This document shows positions 1-4,897 of a DNA stretch of 5,361 bases, piece by piece. The DNA comes from an uncultured Lachnospiraceae bacterium. GTDB taxonomy: Bacteria > Bacillota > Clostridia > Lachnospirales > Lachnospiraceae. The number at the start of each line of letters is the position of its first letter. The first letter of the stretch is position 1. The DNA is taken from the NCBI GenBank assembly GCA_958446555.1, contig CAUCWU010000194.1:1-5361 (forward strand), written 5' to 3'. The notes under the pieces are model-generated. The model worked only from the letters and a program-made list of their open reading frames with translations, made no database searches and was not told the origin of the DNA. Both the position numbers and the translations under genes were made by a program.

Positions 1-425
1 AACTCGTCATTATAATAAAGACATTCGCCAGAGGTCTGTACCACTGCAGCATACAATTTTTCATAGTAAAGAGACTCTTTTTTTCCCCATGCCGATTCCA
101 TCTGTGAAAGTGTCATCGCTTTAATCGCAAGATTACTTTCCAAAACGCTCGTCTCCGTTCCCATCGCCCTTCGAAGCCATGTTCTGGCAAGAACTGCCTG
201 TGCATTTAACGTCTCTTGTTCCATCTCTGGATCAATCTCTTTTGCCAAAATACCCACCAGATATTGCTCTGACGAGACAGCCTCACCACTTTCCAATATC
301 ACAAAATATGCATCCTCTGGCTGATACATCTTCATCCCAGTATTCAAAAATAAAATTGCCATCATATATGGAAACAGCAGTGCCGCTAAAAATAGTAAGC
401 CCAATGTCACGATCTTTCCCTTCAT
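1..425 (-). CDS. SpoIID/LytB-domain peptidoglycan lytic protein, 5' part only (runs off left edge)
   Basis: The first 141 residues of a minus-strand gene are present and the 3' end lies outside the window. Residues 5-27 form a hydrophobic N-terminal membrane anchor. From residue 55 the motif YLVGILAKEI, then ETLNAQAVLARTWLRR (71-86), matches the SpoIID/LytB signature (EYL.GV.A.EMP...EALKAQA.AART). E63 aligns with the catalytic glutamate of SpoIID. Residues 120-139 (YYEKLYAAVVQTSGECLYYN) fit the later 'AV..T.G..L.Y.G' stretch of the domain. SpoIID is a lytic transglycosylase that cleaves denuded glycan strands during engulfment of the forespore; other LytB-domain proteins act in cell-wall turnover. 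The ATG at 425 is chosen because an AGGCGG-type ribosome binding site (433-440) sits 7 nt upstream and an in-frame TGA lies not far upstream. The domain call is firm. Whether this is SpoIID itself or a paralogue cannot be settled from a fragment. Confidence 0.86.
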   Translation of the reverse strand, partial: MKGKIVTLGLLFLAALLFPYMMAILFLNTGMKMYQPEDAYFVILESGEAVSSEQYLVGILAKEIDPEMEQETLNAQAVLARTWLRRAMGTETSVLESNLAIKAMTLSQMESAWGKKESLYYEKLYAAVVQTSGECLYYNDE

Positions 426-495
426 ATGAGTACCGCCTTTCCCTTTTTCATGCAAGCATGATCAGCTTGTGACTTTTCGACCTTGATATCATAGT

Positions 496-525
496 ATTCT
501 ATTCCTTTCAAAGCAAAATTATGAC
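496..525 (-). promoter_or_regulatory. Candidate sigma-E-like promoter for the SpoIID-type gene
   Basis: Read on the minus strand, GTCATAAT (518-525) is followed after 14 nt by AATAGAAT (496-503). The sporulation sigma-E consensus in Bacillus is roughly [GT][AC]ATATT, 13-15 nt, CATACAAT, so the -35 core matches 6 of 7 and the -10 matches 6 of 8. A sigma-E promoter would suit a SpoIID gene. An alternative sigma-A reading is TTGCTT (511-516), 17 nt, TATGAT (488-493). Either would give a leader of about 60 nt before the ATG at 425. This is motif matching by eye in A/T-rich DNA, so confidence is limited. Confidence 0.4.
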
Positions 526-544
526 AATCTGCTTCAAATTTGTG

Positions 545-573
545 TTGCAACCTATTTATTAAGATGTTATAAT
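545..573 (+). promoter_or_regulatory. Sigma-A promoter with extended -10 for the 165-aa membrane protein gene
   Basis: TTGCAA (545-550) and a consensus TATAAT (568-573) are separated by exactly 17 nt. TG at 565-566, one base before the -10 hexamer, makes it an extended -10 promoter. Transcription would start near 580, leaving a leader of about 45 nt. The match suggests strong, probably constitutive vegetative expression unless the downstream dyad acts as an operator. Confidence 0.82.
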
Positions 574-586
574 ATTTTTTGATAGT

Positions 587-605
587 GTTCTGCAGAAGGC
601 AGAAC
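587..605 (+). promoter_or_regulatory. Perfect 7-bp inverted repeat in the 5' leader
   Basis: GTTCTGC (587-593) and GCAGAAC (599-605) are perfect reverse complements separated by the 5-nt loop AGAAG. The left arm is also part of a second, 10-bp palindrome, TTCTGCAGAA (588-597). The element starts about 7 nt after the predicted transcription start and ends 7 nt before the AGGAGG box (613-618). It could be a 5' mRNA-stabilising hairpin, or a DNA operator just downstream of the promoter. There is no U-tract, so it is not an intrinsic terminator. Confidence 0.55.
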
Positions 606-625
606 GATAGATAGGAGGAAGCCAA

Positions 626-1123
626 ATGACTTGGTGGCAAATTTTATTGATTATTCTTGCCGTTATTCTTGTGCTTTTGGTAGTGCTTTACTTTGTAGGC
701 TCCAAGATGCAGAGGAAACAGGCCGCTTCTCAAGAGCAGATGGAGGCGATGAAACAAACGCTTTCCATGTTAATTATCGACAAAAAGAAAATGAAACTTA
801 AGGATGCAAATCTTCCGGATATGGTTTTACAGCAGACGCCAAAGTACATGCGCCGCATGAAGATGCCTTTTGTAAAAGCAAAGGTTGGTCCTAGAATCAT
901 GACTCTGATTGCCGATCCGAAGGTTTACGAAATCCTTCCGGTAAAGAAAGAGGTAAAGGCCATTGTCAGCGGTATTTACATCACAGAGCTTAAGAGCGTT
1001 CGCGGTGGTGCAATTCCAGCCGCACCAAAGAAAAAAGGATTTTTTGCACGCTTCAAGAAAGAGAAGCCTGCAAAGGATACCACCTCTCAGAAGGATACAA
1101 AATCCAACGGAAAGAAAAAATAA
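626..1123 (+). CDS. Single-pass membrane protein of unknown function, 165 aa
   Basis: I do not recognise a named family. Residues 5-24 (starting WQILLIILAV) form one clear N-terminal transmembrane segment. The following basic stretch (K27-K31) predicts a cytoplasmic location for the remainder. Residues 31-60 are polar and probably helical. About 64-128 form a compact-looking segment that includes TPKYMRRMKMPFVKAKVGPR and IMTLIADPKVYEILPVKKEV. The last 35 residues are a lysine-rich, low-complexity tail, very basic and likely disordered, which could contact nucleic acid, ribosomes or acidic lipid. The start is secure: AGGAGG at 613-618 lies 7 nt before the ATG, downstream of a strong promoter. 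The gene is monocistronic, divergent from the SpoIID-type gene and closed by the hairpin after 1140. It shares only topology with YajC. Coding status is well supported; function is unknown. Confidence 0.85.
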   Translation: MTWWQILLIILAVILVLLVVLYFVGSKMQRKQAASQEQMEAMKQTLSMLIIDKKKMKLKDANLPDMVLQQTPKYMRRMKMPFVKAKVGPRIMTLIADPKVYEILPVKKEVKAIVSGIYITELKSVRGGAIPAAPKKKGFFARFKKEKPAKDTTSQKDTKSNGKKK

Positions 1124-1139
1124 TTTTTCTACAACAAAA

Positions 1140-1178
1140 GGATGCAGCGATTTCGAAAATCGCTGCATCCTCTTTTTT
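1140..1178. terminator. Bidirectional intrinsic terminator between convergent genes
   Basis: GGATGCAGCGATTT (1140-1153) pairs perfectly with AAATCGCTGCATCC (1157-1170), a 14-bp stem with a 3-nt CGA loop. On the plus strand it is followed by TCTTTTTT (1171-1178). On the minus strand the stem is followed by TTTTGTTG (complement of 1132-1139). It begins 16 nt after the stop of the plus-strand membrane protein gene and 10 nt after the stop of the minus-strand DUF1934 gene, so one hairpin serves both. The plus-strand U-tract is stronger. Confidence 0.93.
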
Positions 1179-1180
1179 AT

Positions 1181-1612
1181 TTAATTCATCTGAGGGCGAA
1201 TCTGCACCAAAATCTCACTATTACTGATATGCTGATTATTAATCTCAAGCAAATATTCCAGCTTTAACTGTAAAAAATCATCTTTTTCATCCAGACAAAT
1301 TCCGGTTGTATAAACGCCCATCTCCATCTGTCCATATGGAGTCTCATAGATGCTGACCAACTTACTTTCCTTTTCAAAATTCATCTGCGCATTGACCATA
1401 CCTTTTTTTCTTACTTCCACATGATCATCTGAAATTTGTATCGAATTTTTTACAACTAAGTTTGTATCATCTCCAATTTCATCATAGAAAAGATACTTTT
1501 TACCATCCTTCTCATAAAACTTTCCGGTCGTTGTCACTTCAATTGTATCGTCCCCGTCCGGTGTCATTTGAAGTCCCCGCACTGTTATAAGTACGTCCTT
1601 TGTCATAACCAC
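1181..1612 (-). CDS. DUF1934 (YwiB-like) beta-barrel domain protein
   Basis: This 143-aa protein matches the DUF1934 family in length and layout; Bacillus YwiB is of similar size. The order seen is an N-terminal strand KDVLITVRGLQ, a segment TIEVTTTGKFYEKDGKKYLFY (about 23-43) corresponding to the family's 'TTG.YY.K....YL.Y.E', a strand with 'VEVRKKGMVNAQMNFE' (about 65-80), then 'YETPYGQMEMGVYT' (about 89-102), and a C-terminal strand of the 'L.Y.L..N..' type. The family is thought to adopt a calycin-like barrel; its role is unknown. It has no signal peptide or membrane segment. The start is ambiguous: GTG at 1612 has an AAAGG box about 7 nt upstream and an in-frame TGA directly before it, while ATG at 1606 is two codons later with poorer spacing. 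The gene follows ddl by 43 nt with no terminator between them, so they are probably cotranscribed. Confidence 0.85.
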   Translation of the reverse strand: MVMTKDVLITVRGLQMTPDGDDTIEVTTTGKFYEKDGKKYLFYDEIGDDTNLVVKNSIQISDDHVEVRKKGMVNAQMNFEKESKLVSIYETPYGQMEMGVYTTGICLDEKDDFLQLKLEYLLEINNQHISNSEILVQIRPQMN

Positions 1613-1655
1613 TCACTTGCCTTTCTAACCGAATCAATCTCTGATTTCTATCTCT

Positions 1656-2702
1656 TTAGCGCTCAAATGCAAGATCAATCAGCTTCTGAACAAGCTCCTT
1701 CTTCGGAATTCCCTGTGCCTCCCAAAGCATCGGATACATACTGATTGCAGTAAAGCCAGGAAGTGTATTGATCTCATTAAATACAACACCGGTCTCAGTT
1801 AAGAAGAAATCAACTCGAGAAAGTCCTCTTCCATCAAGTGCCTTAAAGATCTTTACAGCATCCTCGCGGATCTGCTCTCTCATTCCCTCTGGCATTGGCG
1901 GATCAACTAGTGTCTTAGACTCAGAGTTGTAATACTTTGCATCAAAATCGTAGAACTCATCTGCTGACAGAATCTCACCGACACCAGAAGCTTTCACATC
2001 CAGATTTCCAAGAACAGCACACTCAACCTCACGGCCAACGATAGTCTCCTCTACTAAGATCTTTCTATCATTGTCAGCTGCCTCAATCAGCGCACTCTTT
2101 AACTGCTCGCGATTTGCTGCCTTATTGACACCCTTAGAAGAGCCTGCTCTTGACGGCTTAACAAATACTGGATACTTCAATGCTGCCTCAACTCTTGCAA
2201 CAATTTCATTCATCTTCGGCAGCTCTTCCTTATAAACTGGAACATACTTTGCCTGACGGATGCCAAGTGTATCGACAATGATCTTTGTATACAGCTTATC
2301 CATACCAGCAGCTGATGCGAACGGACCACAACCAACAAACGGAATACCAGACAGTTTAAACAGTCCCTGAATGGTTCCATCCTCGCCGTACAGACCATGA
2401 AGTACCGGGAAGATTACATCCAAATGAACAAATTCTACTGCATTCTCGCTCATGCGATACAATCCCTTCATGGTTGCATCTGGTGAGAGCACGATACTTA
2501 CCTTTGACTGTCTCCAGGAGCCATCCTGAACAGATGCCAAATCAGAAGCCTCTACCCAGTGGCCTTCCTTTGTGATTCCTACTAAAATGATATTATAACG
2601 CTGTGCATCAATGCACTGAATAATATTGGATGCGGACATACATGAAATTTCATGCTCAGAGGACTGTCCTCCGAAGATAACCGCGAGATTCTGCTTATCC
2701 AT
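1656..2702 (-). CDS. ddl: D-alanine--D-alanine ligase
   Basis: This ATP-grasp enzyme (348 aa, normal length) joins two D-alanines with ATP to make the dipeptide that ends the peptidoglycan stem. The N-terminal motif FGGQSSEHEIS (10-20) carries the substrate glutamate E16. HGLYGEDGTIQG (102-113) and the following helix fit the family. FVKPSRAGSSKGV (180-192) is the ATP-binding lysine and Gly/Ser loop. The omega loop FYDFDAKYYN (250-259) places K256-Y257 where E. coli DdlB has K215-Y216. That tyrosine marks D-Ala-D-Ala rather than D-Ala-D-Lac specificity, so no intrinsic vancomycin resistance is predicted from this gene. LSRVDFF (294-300) and FNEINTLPG (308-316) provide R296 and the Mg ligands D298, E310 and N312; S321 follows. 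The ATG at 2702 has an AAAGGG box 8 nt upstream, and a promoter lies at 2750-2777. DUF1934 follows in the same direction. Confidence 0.97.
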   Translation of the reverse strand: MDKQNLAVIFGGQSSEHEISCMSASNIIQCIDAQRYNIILVGITKEGHWVEASDLASVQDGSWRQSKVSIVLSPDATMKGLYRMSENAVEFVHLDVIFPVLHGLYGEDGTIQGLFKLSGIPFVGCGPFASAAGMDKLYTKIIVDTLGIRQAKYVPVYKEELPKMNEIVARVEAALKYPVFVKPSRAGSSKGVNKAANREQLKSALIEAADNDRKILVEETIVGREVECAVLGNLDVKASGVGEILSADEFYDFDAKYYNSESKTLVDPPMPEGMREQIREDAVKIFKALDGRGLSRVDFFLTETGVVFNEINTLPGFTAISMYPMLWEAQGIPKKELVQKLIDLAFER

Positions 2703-2749
2703 AATTTTTTCCCTTTCTTTATGAGGCTTATAGCATACTTGCCTTTGCT

Positions 2750-2777
2750 ATCATATCATATTTTTTTAATTATTCAA
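2750..2777 (-). promoter_or_regulatory. Sigma-A promoter of ddl
   Basis: On the minus strand TTGAAT (2772-2777) and TATGAT (2750-2755) are separated by 16 nt of A/T-rich sequence containing an A-run. An overlapping second TATGAT (2755-2760) has a spacer of only 11 nt and is less suitable. Transcription would start near 2743, about 40 nt before the ddl ATG. It implies that ddl and DUF1934 can be expressed independently of the upstream ABC-transporter operon. Confidence 0.68.
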
Positions 2778-2783
2778 GTGTTT

Positions 2784-2866
2784 CCCGATAAGTTACTAAG
2801 GTCCTCGAACGATGGCTTTGTCGGCGACCCTTGCCTAGGTTAATGATGTATTAAAAACTTACCGGG
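2784..2866 (-). other. Imperfect 11-nt inverted repeat enclosing about 61 nt; possible structured RNA
   Basis: On the minus strand CCCGGTAAGTT (2866-2856) can pair along its whole length with AACTTATCGGG (2794-2784), giving 10 Watson-Crick pairs and one G-U. The same position is a true A/C mismatch in plus-strand RNA, which favours the minus strand as the functional one. The enclosed stretch has further local pairing: GGTC/GACC (2829-2826 with 2803-2800) extendable by two A-T pairs past a bulge. The element covers the stop codon of the 130-aa gene and ends 6 nt before the ddl -35 box. No U-tract follows, so it is not a standard terminator. I do not recognise it as a known riboswitch class. 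Confidence 0.45.
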
Positions 2867-3251
2867 TTGCCTCCTCAACATGGTGCACCTTATAGTATTT
2901 GTCCGGGTGAAGATACACGTCCTCGAAGAATTCTTCCTTTTCCTCGTAAAGTGCATTCAACCAGTCAACCGCTTGCATTCGCCCCTCATCATCAAAGGAG
3001 AATCGCTTCTTGATAAACAGCTCCGACTTTGTATAGTCCACTGAAAACGGTCCTGGGCAGGCTGCCGCCTCTAAAAGTGTCACCTTCTCTTCCTTTGGTG
3101 CTTCCTCTGAAGTCTCGTTTGACGCATCTTCGTTTGGTATCACACGCGTTTCTTCTACTTTATAAATGCTGTATCGCATTCCTCTGTCTGATCCGGTAAA
3201 ACGACTCTTCTTTAAAAATGGAATTGACAGTAATGTTCCATGATCAATCAT
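2859..3251 (-). CDS. Small protein of unknown function, 130 aa, last gene of the ABC-transporter operon
   Basis: I do not recognise a named family. The protein has no signal peptide or membrane segment and is probably cytoplasmic. It has two conserved-looking halves: residues 11-34, with PFLKKSRFTGSDRGMRYSIY, and 66-105, with PGPFSVDYTKSELFIKKRFS followed by AVDWLNALYEE. They are joined by an acidic linker (about 36-57: EDASNETSEEAPKEE) that is probably disordered. The C-terminal part is rich in aromatic residues. The ATG at 3251 is chosen because GGAGGG lies 5 nt upstream, and the ATG overlaps the end of the preceding gene by 8 nt, an arrangement typical of translational coupling. A frame extension upstream to 3317 only reads through the neighbouring gene. 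I have a vague impression of similar short clostridial proteins, which is not evidence of function. Transcription ends in the paired element at 2784-2866. Confidence 0.8.
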   Translation of the reverse strand: MIDHGTLLSIPFLKKSRFTGSDRGMRYSIYKVEETRVIPNEDASNETSEEAPKEEKVTLLEAAACPGPFSVDYTKSELFIKKRFSFDDEGRMQAVDWLNALYEEKEEFFEDVYLHPDKYYKVHHVEEATR

Positions 3252-3999
3252 TTGCTCCCTCCACTGTATACGGAATTTCCACCTGAACACCGTCGAAATT
3301 ATTGACAAGACGACCATTCTCTTCTAAGCGAAATGCCCAGTTGACGATCACGCTGTCTTTTTCAGTACTACTCTCCTTGGTTTCTAGCGAGTCATCATCA
3401 AGTGCTTTTTTTGATACCAGTGTCAGCTTTGCATAGACATTGGTATCTGCCGTCAGTTCTTCCTTATCGCGAAATGTATACGAAAGAAGATCTCCGTTGA
3501 TATCTGTCATATCCATATCATTATATGCCGCCGTTAGAATCGTCGCATCCTTTCCAGAACGACAATTTAACTCGATATCGCGAACAGCAAATTTTTTATT
3601 GAAGCTGACAAGCACATCCCCTTGGGTTGCACACATTGCAAATGACAATGAGACCGTCCACTCCTTCGGTGTATCTCCGATTGTGTCTGTTGATACAGCA
3701 CTCAAATATGGGCAGACATAATAGGTTGTGGTTCGGCCGCCCCATGCCTGATATTTGGTCACACAGACAGAACCATTCCAAAACATGGTTCCGGTACTTG
3801 CATCTGCCTTATCCTCCTCAAGCTGGCGACGAATCTCGGTTAAACCGGTTTCATTTTCTTTTGCCTGCTCTCCTGCTGCATCTAGCGTAATCAAAACGGT
3901 TTTCTCATAGTGATGCACACTCATTACAATTGACAGCACCATCACAACCAAAAGTGCTGCAATTACAGTCGCAAATACGGCTGTCTTTCTTTTTGGCAT
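3244..3999 (-). CDS. Signal-anchored exported protein of unknown function, 251 aa
   Basis: I recognise no family. MPKRK followed by a hydrophobic span (about 7-27) is a signal anchor or uncleaved signal peptide; there is no lipobox cysteine. Residues 40-65 (including ENETGLTEIRRQLEED) are polar and could form a short coiled coil. The remaining approximately 185 residues alternate short hydrophobic and polar stretches as in beta-rich extracytoplasmic domains, with four cysteines (C79, C96, C123, C146) that could form two disulfides outside the cell. A Ser/Glu/Asp-rich break (about 200-216) separates a last segment ending in VQVEIPYTVEG. The ATG at 3999 has AAGGAG 5 nt upstream. The gene starts 30 nt after the ATPase stop and overlaps the next gene by 8 nt, so it belongs to the ABC-transporter operon. 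It lacks recognisable periplasmic-binding-protein motifs and is short for one, so calling it the substrate-binding subunit is not justified. Confidence 0.83.
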   Translation of the reverse strand: MPKRKTAVFATVIAALLVVMVLSIVMSVHHYEKTVLITLDAAGEQAKENETGLTEIRRQLEEDKADASTGTMFWNGSVCVTKYQAWGGRTTTYYVCPYLSAVSTDTIGDTPKEWTVSLSFAMCATQGDVLVSFNKKFAVRDIELNCRSGKDATILTAAYNDMDMTDINGDLLSYTFRDKEELTADTNVYAKLTLVSKKALDDDSLETKESSTEKDSVIVNWAFRLEENGRLVNNFDGVQVEIPYTVEGAND

Positions 4000-4029
4000 G
4001 TTTTCTCCTTTCTCAGTTCAAATTCACGA

Positions 4030-4827
4030 TCATTTTTCCCTATTCAAACGACCTGAGGCCTGCAAAATTCCAACAAAATCATCTTTTCTCACAATTGAGA
4101 GTGGTACATGATAGATTTTCTCTAGATTCTCGACCGTTACAATGCAATCGGTATCCCCCCACACAGTTTTCGCTGACATTTGACTCTGTGGAAGAAAAAG
4201 AAGCGTCTTGTCTGCTACCATAAGTGCATTCTCTGGGCTGTGTGTGATAAATAAGATCTGCTTGTTCTCATCCTTACAGAGTTCTTTCATTATTGCTAAT
4301 AACAAATTGCTGTGCTTTAAGTCAAGCCCACTCTCTGGCTCATCCATGATAAAAAGGCTCTGTGAACCGACAAGTGCGCGCGCTATCTTTACTAGCTGTT
4401 TTTGTCCAGCACTTAGAATTCGATAGGGTGTGTCGGAATAGGAACGCATTCCAACTCGATCAAGAGCAGCCTCTGCCTGTTTTTGATCGTTGGCATCTGG
4501 CTGTGATAATAATGATTTATATGGATTTCGCCCCAGTAATACCATATCCAAAACTGAATATGGTATATTTGATGATTGTTGCGACACATAGGCGACCTGC
4601 TGCCAGCGCTTTTTCTCTGAAATTGTTCTCATATCAACCCCATCCAAAAACGCGCCACCTGAAAGCCATGACAAAAATCCCATTAAGCTCTTTACAAAGC
4701 TTGTCTTTCCGCAGCCGTTTGGTCCAAGGATTGCTGTGATCATCCCCGGTTCGCTGGTCATATTAATACCCTCTGCCAGTCGATGATTTTTATAGCCAAC
4801 TGCGGCATCTTTTACCTCTAGTCTCAT
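4030..4827 (-). CDS. ABC transporter ATP-binding protein, FepC/FhuC/BtuD class (iron-siderophore, haem or cobalamin uptake)
   Basis: This 265-aa ATPase has every nucleotide-binding motif in order: Walker A GPNGCGKT (35-42), Q-loop VSQQ (81-84), signature LSAGQKQ (138-144), Walker B LFIMDEP (158-164) with D162 and E163, D-loop SGLD (166-169) and H-loop H196 in FITHS. The length and the segment 'SVLDMVLLGRNPY' (91-103) after the Q-loop are characteristic of the FepC/FhuC/BtuD group that pairs with FecCD permeases. It acts as a dimer on the cytoplasmic face and powers import. The signature carries A instead of the usual second G, a tolerated variation. The C-terminal approximately 50 residues form the small extension seen in this group. 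GGGAG lies 6 nt before the ATG at 4827. The permease gene precedes it by 70 nt and the exported unknown follows by 30 nt. The exact substrate cannot be read from the sequence. Confidence 0.94.
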   Translation of the reverse strand: MRLEVKDAAVGYKNHRLAEGINMTSEPGMITAILGPNGCGKTSFVKSLMGFLSWLSGGAFLDGVDMRTISEKKRWQQVAYVSQQSSNIPYSVLDMVLLGRNPYKSLLSQPDANDQKQAEAALDRVGMRSYSDTPYRILSAGQKQLVKIARALVGSQSLFIMDEPESGLDLKHSNLLLAIMKELCKDENKQILFITHSPENALMVADKTLLFLPQSQMSAKTVWGDTDCIVTVENLEKIYHVPLSIVRKDDFVGILQASGRLNREK

Positions 4828-4828
4828 C

Positions 4829-4897
4829 GTTTGCTCCCATATAAATTACTCAATTACTGAAGTTTGTGGTTTGCTCATTGCCATCTACACAGCAAAC
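4829..4897 (-). repeat. Permease-ATPase intergenic gap with three copies of a 7-mer (one inverted) and a tandem AATTACT
   Basis: In minus-strand reading, GTTTGCT (4897-4891) directly follows the permease stop, its complement AGCAAAC recurs at 4875-4869, and a third copy AGCAAAC lies at 4835-4829, touching the ATPase ribosome binding site. The first arm could therefore form a 7-bp hairpin with a 15-nt loop, or pair instead with the copy beside the start codon. Between them is a 7-bp direct repeat, AGTAATT twice with one base between (4844-4858). No convincing promoter or terminator is visible in the gap. Confidence 0.5.

Noticed and set aside
422..640. A 72-codon minus-strand open frame whose TGA overlaps the ATG of the SpoIID-type gene (ATGA overlap)
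   Set aside because: It spans the strong plus-strand promoter, leader dyad and ribosome binding site, has no Shine-Dalgarno at any plausible start, and starts inside the divergent gene. Probably chance.
626..1123. YajC-like translocase subunit
   Set aside because: Shares only one N-terminal membrane segment followed by a polar helix; the YajC motifs after the helix (GD.V.T.GG..G.V) are absent.
827..1168. Antisense open frame opposite the 165-aa membrane protein gene
   Set aside because: It runs through the terminator hairpin, has no ribosome binding site and no family resemblance; it is a shadow of the real gene.
1613..1655. Terminator or promoter between ddl and the DUF1934 gene
   Set aside because: Only a 5-bp repeat (AATCA/TGATT) without a U-tract and no paired -35/-10 boxes are visible, so cotranscription is the simpler reading.
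2784..2866. c-di-GMP (GEMM-I) riboswitch or tRNA-like element
   Set aside because: The minus strand has fragments such as GACAAAGCC and GTTCGAGGACC that recall a GEMM core or a T-arm, but the intervening hairpin is too short, the second GEMM half is missing and no cloverleaf can be drawn.
3252..3317. N-terminal extension of the 130-aa protein up to an ATG at 3317
   Set aside because: It reads through the end of the upstream gene in another frame; the ATG at 3251 has a clear GGAGGG box and the usual overlap geometry.
3440..4739. Plus-strand open frames opposite the exported protein and ATPase genes
   Set aside because: They are mirror frames of well-supported minus-strand genes, without ribosome binding sites, promoters or recognisable domains.
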